Shown: positions 27,677-36,452, numbered from the stretch's first letter. The stretch: 64,000 nt of DNA from Butyricimonas virosa (GCF_025148635.1 NZ_CP102269.1:3596001-3660000), one strand, 5' to 3'. The notes: generated by a model from the letters alone, not told the origin. Made by a program: numbers and translations.

Positions 27677-27749
27677 GGACTCGTAGCTTAATGGATAGAG
27701 CACTTGGTTACGGCCCAAGAGGTTGTGGGTTCGACTCCCGCCGAGTTCA
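27677..27749 (+). tRNA. tRNA-Arg(ACG)
   Basis: A full cloverleaf of 73 bases. The acceptor GGACTCG pairs with CGAGTTC (one G-T pair); the anticodon stem CTTGG/CCAAG encloses loop TTACGGC with anticodon ACG; the T arm is GTGGG-TTCGACT-CCCGC. CCA is not encoded. ACG (read as ICG) serves CGU/CGC/CGA codons. A degraded prophage begins just downstream. Confidence 0.95.
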
Positions 27750-27784
27750 CGAAAATGTCTGGAAATGGCATGATAACTTACTAG

Positions 27785-27817
27785 ACCTTGTATATCAAAA
27801 GATTTACAAGGTTTTTT
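27785..27817 (+). terminator. Terminator of tRNA-Arg
   Basis: ACCTTGTA and TACAAGGT form the stem, followed by TTTTTT. Confidence 0.85.
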
Positions 27818-27924
27818 GTTTTAAAAGACAATCGATCACGCTTTGTATTTCCATAACTTGATTGCGAGACAAATAGCTTAATCCTTGATTGTTAATTTGC
27901 ACGTCATATTCGATTTTGAGAATC
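27804..27924 (-). pseudogene. Possible truncated minus-strand gene, C-terminal ~40 codons
   Basis: Read on the minus strand, an open frame runs from the left end of the ISAon1-like element to a TAA inside the tRNA terminator, encoding a plausible soluble C-terminus (LSYLSRNQVMEIQSVIDCLL). Its 5' part would have been lost on the IS side. Not recognised; could be chance. Confidence 0.25.
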
Positions 27925-28009
27925 GGCTCACGTGAAAAAGGCTCACGTGAAAAATAAGGTGGAGCAGTTTCGAAAGTATTATCTTCGCGTGTTTACTAAA
28001 TATGACACG

Positions 28010-28348
28010 ATGAAAGAACTTCTAGATTTAATTTTACCCGGGGATGTCCTCGCTTTTTTCGAGGTAGTGAAGGAGAGCACCACTAGTGATCAAATTGATA
28101 TCTACCTTGACGAGAAAAATATCCCGCCGCACGAGTATGGCGGTCAAGGCGTTTTATCCAAGGGTTTCACGGGCACGACCAGGATCCAGGATTTCCCGTT
28201 ACGTGGCCGGTCCGTTTACCTTCACGTTCGTCGACGTGAATGGCAACTACCGTCGGGAGAAGTTGTTAGCAACAAGTTTTCCCTGTCTTCAGATGGCACG
28301 CGTTACTCTAAGGAGTTCGCGTCTTTTTTAAAAGGTATACTTGGATAA
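28010..28348 (+). CDS. ISAon1-type transposase N-terminal region protein
   Basis: The first of the two reading frames typical of this group (about 112 residues from ATG 28010, MKELLDLILP). Conserved features include DQIDIYLDEKN and QDFPLRGRSVYLHVRRREW, presumably zinc/DNA binding in the ISL3 manner. GTG starts at 27932 and 27947 are also in frame but lie in the terminal repeat. It overlaps the second frame by a few bases in another phase, as expected for frameshift or coupled translation. Confidence 0.7.
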   Translation: MKELLDLILPGDVLAFFEVVKESTTSDQIDIYLDEKNIPPHEYGGQGVLSKGFTGTTRIQDFPLRGRSVYLHVRRREWQLPSGEVVSNKFSLSSDGTRYSKEFASFLKGILG

Positions 28349-29301
28349 TTACCCGATCAGCGGCAAGAGCCTGGAGAAGTTCTATCACGTTAACGGGGAT
28401 TTGCTGGTACAGCAATACAAGAAACATCTAAGCGATTACCCGTCCTGGGCCCCACGTTCCCACGCTGACAAGTGGCTGGTCTTTCCCGAGAACTTGGGTC
28501 CCCGCTTGAGTATCGACGAGAGTTCGCTCTCCCGTGGCGAGTTGTACACGATCGTCACGAACAAGGACGGTCACGGTGGCAAGGGTACCCTGGTCGCCAT
28601 CATCGAGGGGGTAAAGGCCGTGGAAGTATCCAGGATATAGAGGAAACTTCCCCGTCAAGCCCGTCACCGGGTGATGGAGATCACGCTTGACATGTCCAGC
28701 GGCATGCACGCCATAGCCCGGGAATGTTTCCCGAATGCCGAGCAGGTTATCGATCGCTTTCACGTGCAGAAGCTCGCTTGTGACGCCTTGCAAGAGTTAA
28801 GGATCGAGCACCGCTGGGAGGCGATCAACGAGGAAACCAACGAGATGGAAAACGCCCGTCTGGAAGGGAAAAAGTACAGGGCGAGAAGATTCCGTAACGG
28901 GGAAACCAGGAAGGAGATTTTGTCCCGTTCCAGGTTGCTGCTTTTTAAAGACCCGGCTGCATGGAGCGTGAACCAGAGAAAGAGGGCTTCCGTGCTTTTC
29001 GAGCTATATCCCGATATGCAAAAGGCCCTCGCCCTGGTGCAAAGGTTGAGAAGGATCTATTCCCCGTGCAAGTCCGTGGCGGGTGCCAGGCTTAAACTCG
29101 CCTTGTGGTACAATCAAGTCAACGAGGCCGGCTTTCACTCTTTCAATTCCGTGGCCGCTTCCGTGTTCGCGCACTGGAATAGAATCTTGAACTTTTTCAA
29201 CAACAGGAGTACCAACGCTTCCGCCGAGTCTTTTAACGCCAAGCTCAAGGCCTTCAGGGCCCAGTTCAGGGGTGTGCTTGACATCAAGTTTTTTCTATTT
29301 A

Positions 29302-30331
29302 ACGTGAGTTCGATATAAGGATTAAAATTATTTATTTGAATATTAGGAACATAGCGATAAAAGTTGTAAATTTATAGTATCAAAAATAAAATAAAACGAT
29401 TATCACTATGTTCTCAGAGGCTAAAGTTACAGAGATTTATTGTATGGCGGACGATTTTTGTAAAGAATTTGCGTTACAACAAGAAAAATACATGGTAAAA
29501 GAAAGTAATCATAATCATCGAAACAAGCCCAATCGTATGAATGATGCAGAAATAATGGTTATTTTGATTTTATTCCATTCGGGTGGATTCAGGTGTTTCA
29601 AGCACTATTATAACGAATATGTATGCAAACATTTAACCCATCTTTTTCCCCGCGTGGTATCTTATAATCGTTTTGTAGAACTGGAAAAAGATATACTGTT
29701 GCCGTTGACCATTTTCATTAAACAGGTCTTGTTAGGGACATGTACCGGCATCAGTTTCGTGGATTCTACCCCGCTTCGAGTTTGCCGTAACCAAAGAATA
29801 CTGGTTCATAAAACCTTTGAAGGCCTGGCCACTCGTGGAAAATGTTCCATGGGATGGTTCTTCGGGTTCAAGCTGCACCTGGTAATCAACGACAAGGGAG
29901 AGATCCTGAATTTCATGTTCTCCCCGGCGAACGTGGATGACAGGGAACCGTTAAAACAAGGGAACTTCCAGAGAGATATCAAGGGAAAACTTTGTGCGGA
30001 CAAAGGGTATATCGGTCAAGCCTTGTTCGAAAACCTGTTCTTGAATGGAATACAATTGCTGACAAGAGTGAAGAATAACATGAGAAACTCGTTGATGAGT
30101 GTAGAGGACAAAATCCTGTTACGAAAACGGGCGTTGATCGAGACCGTGAATGACGAATTGAAGAATATCGCGCAAATTGAACATTCCAGACACAGATCAT
30201 TCAATAACTTTATTGCAAATGCCCTATCGGCCATTGCTGCCTATTGTTTTTTTGAAAAGAAGCCTGCCATTGATGTCAATTTTGTCAAGGACAGGCAACT
30301 TGTGTTGTTTTAAGTTATTTCGAACTCACGT
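29302..30331 (+). mobile_element. IS982-family insertion sequence, copy 1
   Basis: A 1030-bp element. Ends are ACGTGAGTTCGATATAA and, inverted, ACGTGAGTTCGAAATAA (one mismatch in 17). Flanked by 6-bp direct repeats TATTTA (29296-29301 and 30332-30337). It matches copy 2 (38383-39412) in length, layout and encoded protein. Inserted in the last codons of the ISAon1-like transposase. Confidence 0.9.
29408..30313 (+). CDS. IS982-family transposase
   Basis: A 301-residue DDE transposase. The acidic triad is visible in FVDSTPLRVC (first D), KLCADKGYIGQ (second D) and ETVNDELKNIAQIEHSRHRS (E), the IS982 pattern. The frame is intact and the same protein is encoded by copy 2, consistent with recent activity. 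Confidence 0.92.
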   Translation: MFSEAKVTEIYCMADDFCKEFALQQEKYMVKESNHNHRNKPNRMNDAEIMVILILFHSGGFRCFKHYYNEYVCKHLTHLFPRVVSYNRFVELEKDILLPLTIFIKQVLLGTCTGISFVDSTPLRVCRNQRILVHKTFEGLATRGKCSMGWFFGFKLHLVINDKGEILNFMFSPANVDDREPLKQGNFQRDIKGKLCADKGYIGQALFENLFLNGIQLLTRVKNNMRNSLMSVEDKILLRKRALIETVNDELKNIAQIEHSRHRSFNNFIANALSAIAAYCFFEKKPAIDVNFVKDRQLVLF

Positions 30332-30430
30332 TATTTAGAGTCGAGAAGATTTTCGCCTGAAAAGAAGCGGGCTGAAACGACAGAGAACAAAAGGTCCACC
30401 TTATTTTTCACGGGACACCTGGAGAAGGAC

Positions 30431-30808
30431 GTGGAGGTCGGGATCACGGGTAAGATGCTGGAAGCCATTCATGACTACATCGTTTGCCGTGGTGATATAA
30501 CCGAGTCTGATTACTTGTTTGTTTCTCACGCCCGGGGGTACAAGGAAGCCAAGCTAAACCCGGTGATGGTGTCCCGGATCGTGAAAAGACGATTGCGGGA
30601 GATAGGTTTGGATAGCAAGTTCCTTACTTGTCACTCTCTCCGTCATACCGCGGCAATTCTTTCCTTGAAGGCGGGGGCCACGATTTATGACGTGCAACAA
30701 ATGTTAGGTCATGTTAGCATCGAAACTACTAAGATTTATTTAAGGGCCATAGAGGAAGAAACGAGGATAAATAACAGGGCAGTTCATACACTTGACGAAC
30801 TATTCTAA
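30431..30808 (+). pseudogene. Tyrosine recombinase (integrase), C-terminal fragment
   Basis: About 125 residues containing the catalytic half of a phage-type integrase: HSLRHTAA (H-x-x-R box), LGH, and the nucleophile region TTKIYL. The N-terminal core-binding domain and the first catalytic Arg are absent because the ISAon1-like element abuts the fragment; the frame stays open backwards only into IS sequence (LFFTGHLEKD). Probably the integrase of the prophage that follows. Non-functional as it stands. Confidence 0.8.
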
Positions 30809-31005
30809 GAAGGCCTTAAACGATTAAAAAACGGGATAAAAACAGGAGCGAAACAGGTCAATGTGCAATAAAGAAATAATTTAGTGAACATTAATTTTGC
30901 TATCTCGACATTGCAAAATGGCACTTTTGGGGTGTTTGAAGGGGAAAAATAGATAAAATTGTTAAGTGATTGAAATAAAATATATTAATAAAATTGGAGG
31001 GGAAG

Positions 31006-31050
31006 GGGGGTATAAATCTCTATGGCAAAAATCTGTAAGACCATACCCCC
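31006..31050. other. Hairpin in the non-coding gap before the small terminase
   Basis: GGGGGTAT pairs with ATACCCCC over a 29-base loop. The surrounding 294-base gap (30809-31102) is AT-rich with no gene. There is no U-run, so a terminator role is doubtful. Confidence 0.35.
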
Positions 31051-31102
31051 AGCTTAATTAACGTGCGTGCAAAATTGGAAAATTTTTAAATAGGAGGTAA
31101 AC

Positions 31103-31600
31103 ATGGGAAAAGGACGAAAACCAATATCTAACGCTTTGAAAAAATTGAAAGGGACAGATCAGCCCTGCCGGATGCGCGAGGAAATAACATTCGACAAGAT
31201 AACAGAAATCCCGGGTCCGCCATCTTACCTGTGCGTGGAGGCGAAAAAAGTTTTCAAGGTCACAGCCCAACAACTAGCGGACAAGGGTGTCCTTGATGTC
31301 GTGAATATTAACACGGTTCTCCTGTACGCTAGCGAGATGGGGAAATACATCGAGGCGGAAAAGGAGTTAAAAAAGAAAGGGTGCGTGATCGAATTGCACA
31401 ATGAAGATGGGATTCTAATGAAAGCGACTCGTAACCCGCTGGATCGAATGGCCAGCGAGTACCTGGCTAATGCCACCCGGTTGGCCAGCGAGTTGGGGAT
31501 TACCCCGGCTTCGGCTTCCCGGGTGAAAGTCGAGGGTCGAAAAGAGGAAGGAGATGAATTCGATAAATTCATGAGAAATTTTGGAGATGGCGAGAAGTAA
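31103..31600 (+). CDS. Phage terminase small subunit, P27 family
   Basis: A 165-residue protein with P27-type features: the basic N-terminus MGKGRKPISNALKKLKG, the segment LCVEAKKVFKVTAQQLADKGVL, and ATRNPLDRMASEYLANATRLASELGITPASASRVK near the end. It recognises phage DNA for packaging. A strong Shine-Dalgarno (AGGAGG) precedes the ATG, unlike host genes in this window. Its end overlaps the truncated large-subunit gene by 14 bases. Confidence 0.88.
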   Translation: MGKGRKPISNALKKLKGTDQPCRMREEITFDKITEIPGPPSYLCVEAKKVFKVTAQQLADKGVLDVVNINTVLLYASEMGKYIEAEKELKKKGCVIELHNEDGILMKATRNPLDRMASEYLANATRLASELGITPASASRVKVEGRKEEGDEFDKFMRNFGDGEK

Positions 31601-31712
31601 GGAGTATATAAAGAAAATGAATAAATACGTGGATGACGTTTTGTCCGGGGAAAGGAAGGCCGGAAGGCTTGAAATCAAGACGGTCGAGCGTCACGTGGAA
31701 AATCCGCACTAA
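31587..31712 (+). pseudogene. Terminase large subunit, N-terminal stub
   Basis: ATG 31587 overlaps the small-subunit gene. It encodes 41 residues starting MARSKEYIKKMNKYVDDVLSG, typical of the N-terminus of the Terminase_1-type large subunits paired with P27 small subunits. It then hits TAA at 31710-31712 as it runs into the IS21 element. ATPase and nuclease domains are gone. Too short to act. Confidence 0.7.
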
Positions 31713-31868
31713 TTTGCCCCATCTTTTCCAATATAAATAGATCCCTTAAATCCACGGGAAATTGACCTGGTTAATCCCAGGGAAAATGATCCCAGAAAAT
31801 GATCAAATATTTGTTTTACACGCGCGAGAATACTACCTTATCTGTTAAATAAATAAAAAAACAGATAT

Positions 31869-33428
31869 ATGCCCAATAAAGCAACAAGCATGAACAAAAT
31901 TCGTCAAGTATTACGATGTTATGCCTTTGGTAGCGGAATAAGGAGTATCAGTAGTATGTTAAACATGTCCCGCGACACGGTCAAGAAGTATTTACAGGTT
32001 TATCAAAAGAGCGGCTTGTCACTTGAAGTAATTCTTTCCATGGATGATTCTTCTCTTTGTAGCCTGTTCCAGGAGAAAGACAAGCCGTCGGAAGAACCGC
32101 CCGCCCGTTACAAGGAATTGCAAACGCTCCTCCCTGGCTATGCTAAACGCTTAAAAAAGAAAGGAGTAACTCGCCAGCAACTATTCCAGGAATACCGCTC
32201 CAGTCATCCTGACGGTTACGCCCGGAGTCGTTTTTGTAATTATTTCCAAGCTTACCTGGCATTATCTCACCCGGTTGCCCACCTGGAACACAAGGCGGGA
32301 GACAAGATGTTCATTGATCACGCCGGGGACAAGCTCGCGCTAGTGGATCGCGACACTGGTCAAACGATACCCGTGGAAGTGTTCGTGTCCATCCTCCCGT
32401 GTAGCCAGCTAACTTACGTGGAGGCGGTGATGAGCCAGCGCGAGGAAGATTTGATTCACGCTTGCGAGTCCGCCTTGCTTTTTTACGGGGGAACCCCGGC
32501 GGTCATCGTTCCGGACAATTTGAAATCAGCCGTGAACAAGCCGAGTCGTTACGAGGCAGAATTGAACGAGGATTTCGCGGCTTTTGCCGAGCATTACGGG
32601 TGTGTTGTCATTCCCGCCAGGGTGCGTAAGCCAAGGGACAGGGCACTCGTGGAGGGAGCGGTCAAGCTCGTTTACCGGGGTATTTACACTCGTCTTGAAG
32701 GCCGCGTGTTTCATGACCTGGAATCTCTCAATGCCGCGATCCGCGTGGCACTCGAGTTACACAACAATAGCCTGTTAACCGGGCGAAGTTATAGCCGTCG
32801 TGAACAATACTAGGAAATAGAGCGAGATTGCATGGGATCGCTAAACCCGATCCGTTTTGAACTCAAGCGACGTCACGTGGCAACCGTGCAAAGGAACGGT
32901 TACGTGCGACTGGAAAGTCATTATTATAGCGTGCCGTACCGCCATATCGGGAAAAAGGTCAACATCCTGTATAATAGCGAGAAAGTGGAGATCTATCTAA
33001 AATACGAGAAAGTTGCGGTTCATCAAAGGGGATACAAGCCGTATGGCTACACCCATGACGTGGATCACCTGGCCCCCAGCCAACGGGTCCCGGTGGACTG
33101 GAACCCGGGAAAGTACCTCTCGGAAGCTGCCTCCATGCACCCGGACGTGGAAGATTACATTCGTCACGTGATCGAGGTGAAAGTTCACCCGGAACAAGCT
33201 TGCAAGTCCTGTCGCGGGATTCTGAATTTCGCTTCACGAGTGGGCGAGAAGAGACTGGTTAACGCTTGCCGGTGGGCTTCCAGCCATGGCTTGTACAATT
33301 ACCCGGCCATAGAAGAAATACTGAAAAACAGGCAAGATGAATTACCCCTGGAAGAAAACGAGGATGATAACGAGCGATCGGACATGCCCTCGCACGAGAA
33401 CATAAGGGGAAAAGAATATTATAACTAA
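31869..33428 (+). pseudogene. istA: IS21 transposase IstA, interrupted by an in-frame TAG
   Basis: A full-length IstA (519 codons) apart from TAG at 32811-32813, where element B has a Glu codon (SRREQF-EEIERD versus SRREQY-stop-EIERD). Domains are an N-terminal helix-turn-helix (SISSMLNMSRDTVKKYL), then a DDE integrase core with DHAGDKL, VPDNLKS and RALVEGAVKLVY. Without read-through, the C-terminal domain is made separately or not at all, so the element is probably inactive. Start ATG 31869. Confidence 0.88.
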
Positions 33429-33442
33429 ATATCACGAGAAAA

Positions 33443-34180
33443 ATGGAAATGAATCAAGAAACGCTGGACAAGATGCGCCAGATGCGCCTCCTAGGCATGT
33501 ACAACGCTTTTAAAATAAGCATGGAGAGTTTCAAAACGGAATCGATGACAACCGACCAGTTCGTGGCGTGGCTGGTTTCCAACGAGTGGGACGACCGTTG
33601 TAACCGGATGATAGAAAGATTGATCAAGCAAGCTTCTTTTCGTTACAAGGCATCCCTGGAAGAAGTGGATTATTCCCTGGAACGAGGGCTCGAGCGCAAC
33701 CTGCTAGAAAGGCTCGCGGAATTATCTTTCGTCAAGGAATCCAGGGACTTGTTCATCACGGGCAGCTCGGGAACGGGAAAAAGCTACATAGCCACGGCGC
33801 TAGGATATAGAGCTTGCCAGAAAGGGATGAAAGTACTTTACGCTAACACGGCCAGGTTAATGGGCCAGTTGAAAATGGCTAAAGCGAAAGGTACAATTTT
33901 ACAAGAACTAAAAAAAATAGAACGGGCGGACTTACTGGTGCTGGATGATTTCGGGATACAACCTTTTGATGCCGGGGGAAGAATGAATTTAATGGATATC
34001 GTGGAAGACCGGTACGGGAAAAAATCAACGCTTATCACTTCACGAGTCCCCGTGAAAGACTGGTACGATATTATCGGGGAAAAAACTATTGCAGATGCCG
34101 TCCTGGATAGGATTGTTCACCAGGCTATTCGAATTGAATTACACGGGGACTCTATTAGAAAATTGCAAGCTAAAAGATAA
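33443..34180 (+). CDS. istB: IS21 helper ATPase IstB (element A)
   Basis: A 245-residue AAA+ ATPase (DnaC-like) that remodels target DNA for IstA. Walker A is GSSGTGKS at about residues 109-116; Walker B is LLVLDDFG. The start lies 14 bases after the istA stop, as usual. The frame is intact although its partner istA is broken. Confidence 0.93.
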   Translation: MEMNQETLDKMRQMRLLGMYNAFKISMESFKTESMTTDQFVAWLVSNEWDDRCNRMIERLIKQASFRYKASLEEVDYSLERGLERNLLERLAELSFVKESRDLFITGSSGTGKSYIATALGYRACQKGMKVLYANTARLMGQLKMAKAKGTILQELKKIERADLLVLDDFGIQPFDAGGRMNLMDIVEDRYGKKSTLITSRVPVKDWYDIIGEKTIADAVLDRIVHQAIRIELHGDSIRKLQAKR

Positions 34181-34341
34181 AATTACTATATTTGTGAATA
34201 AAATTTAATAATAATAATGGCATACCGGTAGAATTTTATGCGCGCGTACAACGAGATAATTTAGCCGTTTCTGGGAAAAATTTACAGGGGGGCAATTTAA
34301 GTTGGATTCTAGGGGTCAATTACATTGGAATTTCCAGTTAA

Positions 34342-34548
34342 AGATCGATTGACGATTATTCAATCAGGGGAAAAGTGGTGCCCCAAGAACAGAAAAGATA
34401 TTCCGTGATAGCCATGAATCTGGAAACGGTGGAAGATGTTGAAAAAGTAATCCACCAGTGCGAGCTGATCAGGCAAGAGATCACTGGTGGATGTAAAAAG
34501 TGGGATTCCAAGCGATTCATGAATTATTTACCACAAGCGAATCGCTAG
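34342..34548 (+). pseudogene. C-terminal fragment of an unrecognised phage gene
   Basis: An open frame of 68 codons directly right of IS21 element A, ending at TAG 34546-34548. It has a protein-like helical composition (ETVEDVEKVIHQCELIRQEI). It does not continue the large-terminase stub on the left of the IS, so it is the remains of a different gene. Confidence 0.45.
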
Positions 34549-34558
34549 ACAAAGATGG

Positions 34559-34828
34559 TTAAAGCTTCATCGTTTCATCCTTCCCGATGAGATTGCATAA
34601 ATTGAAATGCTTCATGAATCCACATTTTTCGCAAGACATGGTAAACATGGGTAAGTACTGGTAATCATGATTCATATTAATGCCTTGCTCATCTTTAAAG
34701 AAAGACAATTGTTGGGCTTCGGAACCATTGGGAAGCATTTCACCACCACACTCTGGACATTTGTTCGAGATGTGTTTTTAGTTTAAGGCAGCGATGATCT
34801 TTTCTCGCTTTTCTGGACTAAATTTCAT
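34559..34828 (-). pseudogene. Small zinc-ribbon phage protein with a premature stop
   Basis: Read on the minus strand from ATG 34828: MKFSPEKREKIIAALN, then TAA (34778-34780), then the same frame continues with KCPECGG and SCEKCGF, two CxxC pairs about 40 residues apart. It ends at TAA 34559. About 89 codons in all. The split zinc ribbon suggests nonsense decay of a small prophage or plasmid-type protein. The 235 bases upstream of it (34829-35063) hold no gene. Confidence 0.55.
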
Positions 34829-35063
34829 GCGTATAAATTTAAATTGTTAACAATTTTACAAATTTACAGATTAATATACGAAACGGCTATAGAAAGGGAG
34901 AAAAAGAAACATTGACGATCGTTATTTGGAACAAAACGGCGGGTAACCGTCACGGCCCCGCCTTTAGTTTAATCAATCGCGATGGACACGATTGTCGTAC
35001 AAATGTAATGTTAATAATGAAATATTGGAATGTTTTGGAATAATAATTTAAAGGAGGTGTGAA

Positions 35064-35516
35064 ATGGAAGAGTTGTTTAATGAGTTTGTAAACGAGCATT
35101 TGTTCAAACTTTCTGTTGGTGTCGGAGTCGCATATGCAGGGGTGTTGATCGCGATGGGTATCGACTTTGTTTTCGGAGTTAAAAAGGCTAGGCAATTGAA
35201 AATCGATCGGACTTCTACCGGTTTTAAAATGACAGCAACGAAAGCGCAAAAGTATTTTTCGCCGATGCTATGTCTTACTGTAGTAGATGTTATTACATCA
35301 GTTTACATTCCAGTTCCGGCGTTTACTTTACTCTGGGCTTGTTATTGCAGCTTCTGTGAGTTTCGCTCGGTGACAGAAAAGAGCTGGAAGAAAAAGGAGT
35401 TACGAGATGCCGCTAACACGATGAAAGTAATTATTGAAAATAAAGATGATTTCGCTAAAGTCTTGGCTGAAATATTGAAAGAAAAGGAGGTTATTAATGA
35501 TGCTGGAACTAAATAG
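35064..35516 (+). CDS. Phage holin-like membrane protein
   Basis: A 150-residue protein with two or more hydrophobic segments (about 15-37 and 72-97) separated by a basic stretch, and a charged C-terminus, as in phage holins of the toxin-secretion/lysis type. It is first in a tight three-gene unit and has a strong AGGAGG ribosome-binding site 8 bases before the ATG. The end overlaps the next gene by 20 bases. Holin function is inferred from topology and from the neighbours. Confidence 0.65.
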   Translation: MEELFNEFVNEHLFKLSVGVGVAYAGVLIAMGIDFVFGVKKARQLKIDRTSTGFKMTATKAQKYFSPMLCLTVVDVITSVYIPVPAFTLLWACYCSFCEFRSVTEKSWKKKELRDAANTMKVIIENKDDFAKVLAEILKEKEVINDAGTK

Positions 35517-35904
35517 AATAGCAAAAAAACCGCTTTACACGATCGGGCGGTTATTCGTGGACAGGAAATATTTCTGCGACACGTTAGAGGATTGTTGTCG
35601 TGATCTCGATAAGGAGGAAAAGGTAATGAATGAAACTGCGATCCCGGAAGGGACTTACGAGGTGATTGTTAACGTGTCGGCAAAGTTTAGGCGTAAGTTA
35701 CCGTTATTGTTGGATGTTCCCCACTTTTCCGGTATCAGGATCCACCGGGGAAACACGGATAAAGATACGTCCGGATGTATTTTGGTTGGTGAAAACAAGC
35801 AACAGGGAAGAGTGATTAACTCCACTGGTTATGAGTTAAAGTTGACGGAGATGATTGAAAAGGCTATGCTTTCAGGGGAAAAGATAGTAATTCAAGTACG
35901 ATGA
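35497..35904 (+). CDS. DUF5675 family protein, likely phage lysis-associated
   Basis: A 135-residue protein with the DUF5675 pattern: LYTIGRLFVDRKYFCDTLED near the start, AIPEGTYEV in the middle, and IRIHRGNTDKDTSGCILVG, whose His...Ser-x-Cys arrangement recalls L,D-transpeptidase-type active sites. Bacteroidetes prophages often carry this family in their lysis modules. AAAAGGAGG sits 6 bases before ATG 35497 (9 before ATG 35500). It overlaps both neighbours. Enzymatic function is unproven. Confidence 0.75.
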   Translation: MMLELNRIAKKPLYTIGRLFVDRKYFCDTLEDCCRDLDKEEKVMNETAIPEGTYEVIVNVSAKFRRKLPLLLDVPHFSGIRIHRGNTDKDTSGCILVGENKQQGRVINSTGYELKLTEMIEKAMLSGEKIVIQVR

Positions 35905-36452
35905 AAAAATATATTATATTGGTAGTTACCTGTCTGTTTATCGGCTTTATTTCCGGTAGGCAGACGGTTTCTATTAAAGAAAAAGAGGTGACTAAATATG
36001 TACAAGGGGGAACAATCCGAGACACGATTGCTCAGCTCGTTCCGGATACCGTTTACTTGGCCGGGGAACTGAAATACAAGTATGTTTATAAAACAGACAC
36101 GATTTATAACGATGTACCCGTGATCGATCGGGAGGAAAGTATTGCGGAAACGGTTAGGGATTGGAACCGGACGAGAGAATACAATAAATTACTTTTCGAT
36201 GACGATAACGGTAAATTGTCTATCGCTCTTTCCTTAAAATGTAACGAACTGCAGAGGTTATCATACTCTTTTACACCTATACACAAGGAAATCACAATAG
36301 TAAAGAAAAGGGTATTTGTGCCTTTTGTTTCAGCCTCTTTCTACACTCATAACTCCTTTTCGATTGGGGGAGGGTTCTTTTACCATGATATAGGTTTGAG
36401 GGCAGAATGGACTACGAGAGAACTAAATTTTGGAGTGATGTATAAGTTTTAA
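35901..36452 (+). CDS. DUF6808-like membrane-anchored phage protein (spanin-like position)
   Basis: A 183-residue protein: an N-terminal transmembrane anchor (about 4-20, ending at SGR), then Val/Thr-rich repeats, a central helical part, and a C-terminal aromatic strand-rich end (FSIGGGFFYHDIGL, ending in Phe). It overlaps the DUF5675 gene by ATGA. Anchor topology and place after the holin-like gene suggest a spanin-like or lysis-associated role; family name from recollection of similar Bacteroides proteins. Confidence 0.55.
   Translation: MKKYIILVVTCLFIGFISGRQTVSIKEKEVTKYVQGGTIRDTIAQLVPDTVYLAGELKYKYVYKTDTIYNDVPVIDREESIAETVRDWNRTREYNKLLFDDDNGKLSIALSLKCNELQRLSYSFTPIHKEITIVKKRVFVPFVSASFYTHNSFSIGGGFFYHDIGLRAEWTTRELNFGVMYKF

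Larger units (their letters stand above)
28341..30360 (+). pseudogene. ISAon1/ISL3-type transposase, broken twice
   Basis: A DDE transposase split into fragments. The frame from 28341 (TTG or frameshift entry; MDNYPISGKSLEKF) contains the first catalytic Asp region LSIDESSL. A TAG at 28638-28640 interrupts it, then the same frame resumes through EITLDMSSGM, VIDRFHVQKL and the C-terminal NASAESFNAKLK. An IS982 copy is inserted at 29302-30331. Across it the ending can be rebuilt as DIKFFLF | RVEKIFA-stop, with the stop at 30358-30360. Removing the IS and one 6-bp target copy restores the frame exactly, so the insertion is precise. Confidence 0.85.
27940..30419 (+). mobile_element. ISAon1-like insertion sequence (ISL3-related), interrupted by IS982
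   Basis: Terminal inverted repeats share the core CGTGAAAAATAAGGTGGA (27946-27963 and, inverted, 30395-30412). The element is about 1.44 kb once the nested IS982 copy and one target repeat are removed. It carries a short N-terminal-region ORF and a transposase ORF. No flanking target duplication is visible; the right flank continues directly into an integrase fragment. A 15-bp tandem duplication (GGCTCACGTGAAAAA at 27925 and 27940) sits at the left tip. It appears dead: the transposase has a premature stop and an IS insertion. Confidence 0.75.
31726..34330 (+). mobile_element. IS21-family element A
   Basis: About 2.6 kb with istA and istB. The left end (TTCCAATATAAATAGATCCC) and right end (inverted TTCCAATGTAATTGACCCC) are imperfect inverted repeats, with further degenerate repeats inside as usual for IS21. 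No target duplication is seen, and the phage genes on the two sides are different, so a deletion accompanied or followed insertion. istA carries a premature stop. Confidence 0.8.

Noticed and set aside
28638..32813. TAG codons read as sense (amber recoding as in some gut phages)
   Set aside because: The holin-like gene of the same island ends in TAG with the next gene starting just before it, and the affected genes are IS transposases, not late phage genes. Nonsense mutation is simpler.
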